Shown in pieces: positions 61,437 through 64,000 of a stretch of 64,000 nt of DNA. Location: positions 1,116,001 to 1,180,000 of the forward strand of contig NZ_CP019789.1 in assembly GCF_002022685.1 (NCBI RefSeq). The letters are read 5' to 3'. The notes under the pieces are model-generated. The model was not told where the DNA came from. It did no database searches and saw only the letters and a list, made by a program, of their open reading frames with translations. How positions within the stretch are numbered: the stretch's first letter is position 1; every line of letters starts with the position of its first letter. A program made the position numbers and the translations under genes. Origin of the DNA: Bartonella schoenbuchensis R1. GTDB lineage: Bacteria > Pseudomonadota > Alphaproteobacteria > Rhizobiales > Rhizobiaceae.

Positions 61437-61940
61437 TTAAGCGTTTCCTACAGTTTCAAATAAAGCATATTGTAATGCTTTATAAGCACTTTCACCCATC
61501 CAAGCTACCATTTGAAAAGCAGTATAATGACTTTCACAAACTTTAAGCGCATGGACCAACAATGTTTCAACTTGTACATGAGATGGATGCACCCCACCAG
61601 CTAAAAGAAGACCTTGCCGATAAATAACTGAATTGTCTCCTTGCCAATAATCAAAATGCCCTAGTAACAACTTTTCATTAATTGCCAATAATAAGCGGTG
61701 CATTTCCTCCGTTCGAGTACTTTCAATAGAAAGATCAAACGCACAAGCTAAATGAAGAGCTTCTTGTTCTTCCATCCATGAAAAAGCAAGACGATAATTA
61801 GCTCGTTTTCCTTCTACGCAAACATTAATTTCATCTTCTGCACTCCGCTCAAAAGACCAGTCATACCTATAGGCAATCTGTTCGATAAAATCGACTGGAT
61901 GCTCTTCTCTTTCTGCGGCGCTAAAGGCAAGCCTCATCAT
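61437..61940 (-). CDS. YbjN domain-containing protein
   Basis: The 167-residue protein has the pattern HPVDFIEQIAYRYDWSFERS, ALHLACAFDLSI, LLLAINEKLLLGHFDYW and VIYRQGLLLAGGVHPS, matching alphaproteobacterial YbjN proteins (type III secretion chaperone-like fold). The family has regulatory or stress-related roles that are poorly defined. Confidence 0.82.
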   Translation of the reverse strand: MMRLAFSAAEREEHPVDFIEQIAYRYDWSFERSAEDEINVCVEGKRANYRLAFSWMEEQEALHLACAFDLSIESTRTEEMHRLLLAINEKLLLGHFDYWQGDNSVIYRQGLLLAGGVHPSHVQVETLLVHALKVCESHYTAFQMVAWMGESAYKALQYALFETVGNA

Positions 61941-62354
61941 TAACCCTCAAAATAATCAAGAATGTTATCAATACAGCGCAAAATGCTTACAATTGTAATA
62001 ACATTTGTTACAATTAAGCCCTTACACCAAACAAAATACACAGTAAAACGTAGACAATATACGATACCTAGAAATACAACAGGTGATATTTCCCATGGTA
62101 TATAATAGCCTGATAAAGATAAAACGAATCATCAAGCTATTTCAGTGTATTGATACAATCTCATAGTGCTAGCCCCCTGATTCAAAAAAATGCTTTTTTA
62201 TAAAAAACGAATCCAACAATAAATTAACGATTTTCCTTAACAGATTCAGAATTAAGCATTTTTTAGCTTCGTGCATAATGTTGAAAAATTGGGGATTATT
62301 TTTTTGAGAATACAATTTTTATACTAAAACTAATTTTAGTGTCCGTCACGGACT
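61941..62354. other. 414-base spacer, no gene seen
   Basis: No coding frame or RNA gene recognised between the two leftward genes. Confidence 0.4.
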
Positions 62355-62594
62355 CTATTTTTCTAAATCATCAAGACGTTTTGCCAAATCAGCGTTTTCC
62401 GCACGCGCTTTAAGCACCATTTCCTTAACTACTTCAAATTCCTCACGTGAAACAAGATTAAGCTTATTGACTATCTTCTCAGCTTGCGAACGAAAAATTG
62501 TTTCAGCTTCATGCCGTACACCTTGCGCAGCACCAGCTGCATCTGTCATTAATTTTGCTAATTCGTCAAGAATACGGTTGGGTCCATCATGCAT
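62355..62594 (-). CDS. UbiK/BMFP-family accessory factor
   Basis: The 79-residue protein has an N-terminal amphipathic helix (PNRILDELAKLMTDAAGAAQ) and a C-terminal trimeric coiled coil (REEFEVVKEMVLKARAENAD). It matches the accessory factor UbiK/BMFP family, which supports ubiquinone synthesis under oxygen and can fuse membranes in vitro. Confidence 0.85.
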   Translation of the reverse strand: MHDGPNRILDELAKLMTDAAGAAQGVRHEAETIFRSQAEKIVNKLNLVSREEFEVVKEMVLKARAENADLAKRLDDLEK

Positions 62595-62814
62595 GAAATT
62601 TTTCCTTAATTTTAGTCAATTATGTGTGCATTATAGTGCATTTTATAACATATAGATATTGTATTTGTTTCTTTTATAAAATCCATCGTAATTTTTCTAT
62701 CCTCCCCTTACATCTATAAACAATAGCGATCTATTCTCTTCTTGCCTTGACCATCGTGTGTTCATCTGTCATGTTTTAACAACCTATAATTTCATAGATG
62801 TAAAGCGCTTCCTG

Positions 62815-63672
62815 ATGAACGACTTTCCTTTTTGTCCTGCTATTAATTTCCCTACCTTTCTTGATCCTGTTATTATCCATTTAGGTCCCATAGCGCTACA
62901 CTGGTATGGGCTTGGTTATGTTGTAGGCATTCTTTTTTCTTGGTGGTATGCGCAAAAATTATTGGCAAAAAAATTCTTGTGGCACGCAAACCAACCTCCC
63001 ATGGATCAACATAAAATAGGTGATTTTGTTATTTGGGCTACTATAGGTATTGTTGTTGGTGGTCGTTTAGGACAAGTGCTTGTGTGGGATCCTGCTTATT
63101 ATTTTAACCATCCAAGCGCCATTATTGCAGTGTGGACTGGAGGAATGTCTTTTCATGGCGGCCTTATTGGTACCACCATTGCAATGATCTGGTTTGCTCG
63201 TAAAAATAGCATTAACATTTGGGCAATGTTTGATACAATTGCTGTAGGTGCCCCCGTTGGTATCGGCATTGTGCGGGTGTGCAACTTCATTAACCAAGAA
63301 TTATGGGGTAATGTTACTACCGTTCCTTGGGCTATTTGCTTTAACTATGATCCCCAATATCTACCACGCCATCCAAGTCAACTTTATGAAGCGTTGATGG
63401 AAGGATTTCTTCTTTTCATCATATTGGCTATTGCTGTTTTTGCTTTTAAAGTATTAAAACGCCCTGGAACAGCAACTGGAATATTTATTTTAGGTTATGG
63501 AATAGCGCGTAGCATTTCAGAAATTTTTCGTGTTCCTCAAGAAGACCCAGAGTGGTTTTCTGCCCTCTTTTATTCCACTGGATTTACCTATGGAATGGCA
63601 TTATCTCTTCCTATGATTCTCTTTGGCTTTTATGCACTTCTTCAAGCTTTTAGAAATCATTCTATAAAATAA
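62815..63672 (+). CDS. lgt: Prolipoprotein diacylglyceryl transferase Lgt
   Basis: The protein has 285 residues from the ATG at 62815, chosen because [15 protein letters not shown] aligns with the usual Lgt start; the frame is open upstream. It has seven hydrophobic segments and the signatures [42 protein letters not shown] with the key His, and [15 protein letters not shown]. It adds diacylglycerol to lipoprotein precursors at the inner membrane. Confidence 0.95.
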   Translation: MNDFPFCPAINFPTFLDPVIIHLGPIALHWYGLGYVVGILFSWWYAQKLLAKKFLWHANQPPMDQHKIGDFVIWATIGIVVGGRLGQVLVWDPAYYFNHPSAIIAVWTGGMSFHGGLIGTTIAMIWFARKNSINIWAMFDTIAVGAPVGIGIVRVCNFINQELWGNVTTVPWAICFNYDPQYLPRHPSQLYEALMEGFLLFIILAIAVFAFKVLKRPGTATGIFILGYGIARSISEIFRVPQEDPEWFSALFYSTGFTYGMALSLPMILFGFYALLQAFRNHSIK

Positions 63673-64000
63673 TGACTACTCTAAAAGAAAAATTAAAGAA
63701 ATTATTGCTGCCAATGGGCCAATAACTGTTAGTCAATATATGACATTAGCCCTCACAGACCCACAATTTGGCTATTACCAAACACAAGAGCCTTTTGGAT
63801 CTACGGGTGATTTCATTACCGCACCTGAAATAAGTCAATTATTTGGAGAGATGATTGGTATTTGGGTTTTTGCAAGCTGGAAAGCTCAAGGTAGCCCCAA
63901 TCCTTTCATTTTAGCTGAAATAGGTCCAGGACGTGGAACACTCATGGACGATGTTTTACGTACCATTCAAAAATTATGTAAAACAGCCTTCAATGCTGCT
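63672..64000 (+). CDS. SAM-dependent methyltransferase (NDUFAF7/DUF185 family), partial and frameshifted
   Basis: The start ATG overlaps the lgt stop (TAATG). The frame stops after 17 codons, but adding one base to the A5 run at 63688-63692 gives MTTLKEKIKEIIAANGPITV, then SQYMTLALTDPQFGYYQTQE, GSTGDFITAPEISQLFGEMI and the SAM-binding ILAEIGPGRGTLMDDVLRTI. This is the typical N-terminus of the NDUFAF7-like methyltransferases often found next to lgt in Alphaproteobacteria. The C-terminus lies outside the window. Confidence 0.85.

Overview
The window looks like chromosome from a Bartonella species or a close relative in the Rhizobiales. It is AT-rich with long gene-poor spacers. Several genes are Rhizobiales-type: a BP26/Omp28-like SIMPL protein, a BA14K-family protein, an LsrB/VtlR-type LysR regulator next to trxB, an LpcC-type glycosyltransferase, and a carB with the long alphaproteobacterial insertion. 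The genus is my inference from gene content, not a database match.

Positions 1 to about 26.8 kb are one end of a tailed-phage prophage, cut by the left edge. Its late genes run leftward from about 14.9 kb: small and large terminase, P22-type portal, scaffold, N4-gp56-type capsid, connector, tail nozzle, GNAT-like protein, S74 tail fibre, two internal/ejection proteins and a lytic transglycosylase. A small membrane-protein cargo gene lies at 15.3-15.8 kb on the opposite strand. From 15.8 to 22 kb come a hypothetical gene, ssb, a HigBA-like toxin-antitoxin pair, a Rha-type antirepressor with a structured leader, replication-type genes, a RuvC-like nuclease, a beta-helix repeat protein and a Cro-like gene. 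A divergent CI-like gene and four operator-like sites mark the immunity switch at 22.0-22.6 kb. Rightward genes then encode an AntA/KilAC antirepressor, a Red-type Bet/exonuclease pair and an integrase that abuts the 3' end of a CAU-anticodon tRNA.

From 26.8 to 64 kb the window is core chromosome: omp28-like, ycgN, rpoD and dnaG, a YbdG-type channel, a decayed Na/Pi cotransporter with an inverted duplication, glsB-type, ubiC, carA, a TetA-like transporter, carB, csp, an aspartate aminotransferase, lsrB/vtlR, trxB, trkH-like, lpcC, greA, an SH3 protein, uvrB, BA14K, an MBL hydrolase, an OmpR/EnvZ-like pair, ybjN-like, ubiK-like, lgt and the start of a methyltransferase gene.

At least eleven genes, including the essential rpoD, are each broken by an apparent loss of one base in or beside a mononucleotide run. 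In every case adding one base restores a family-typical protein. This points to systematic homopolymer undercalling in the assembly rather than gene decay. I therefore annotate these as single frameshifted CDSs. The most interesting biological signals are a 45-residue module shared by a virion protein and an opposite-strand membrane protein, a C4-like structured leader before the Rha gene, the operator array, and twin leaders in the recombination operon.
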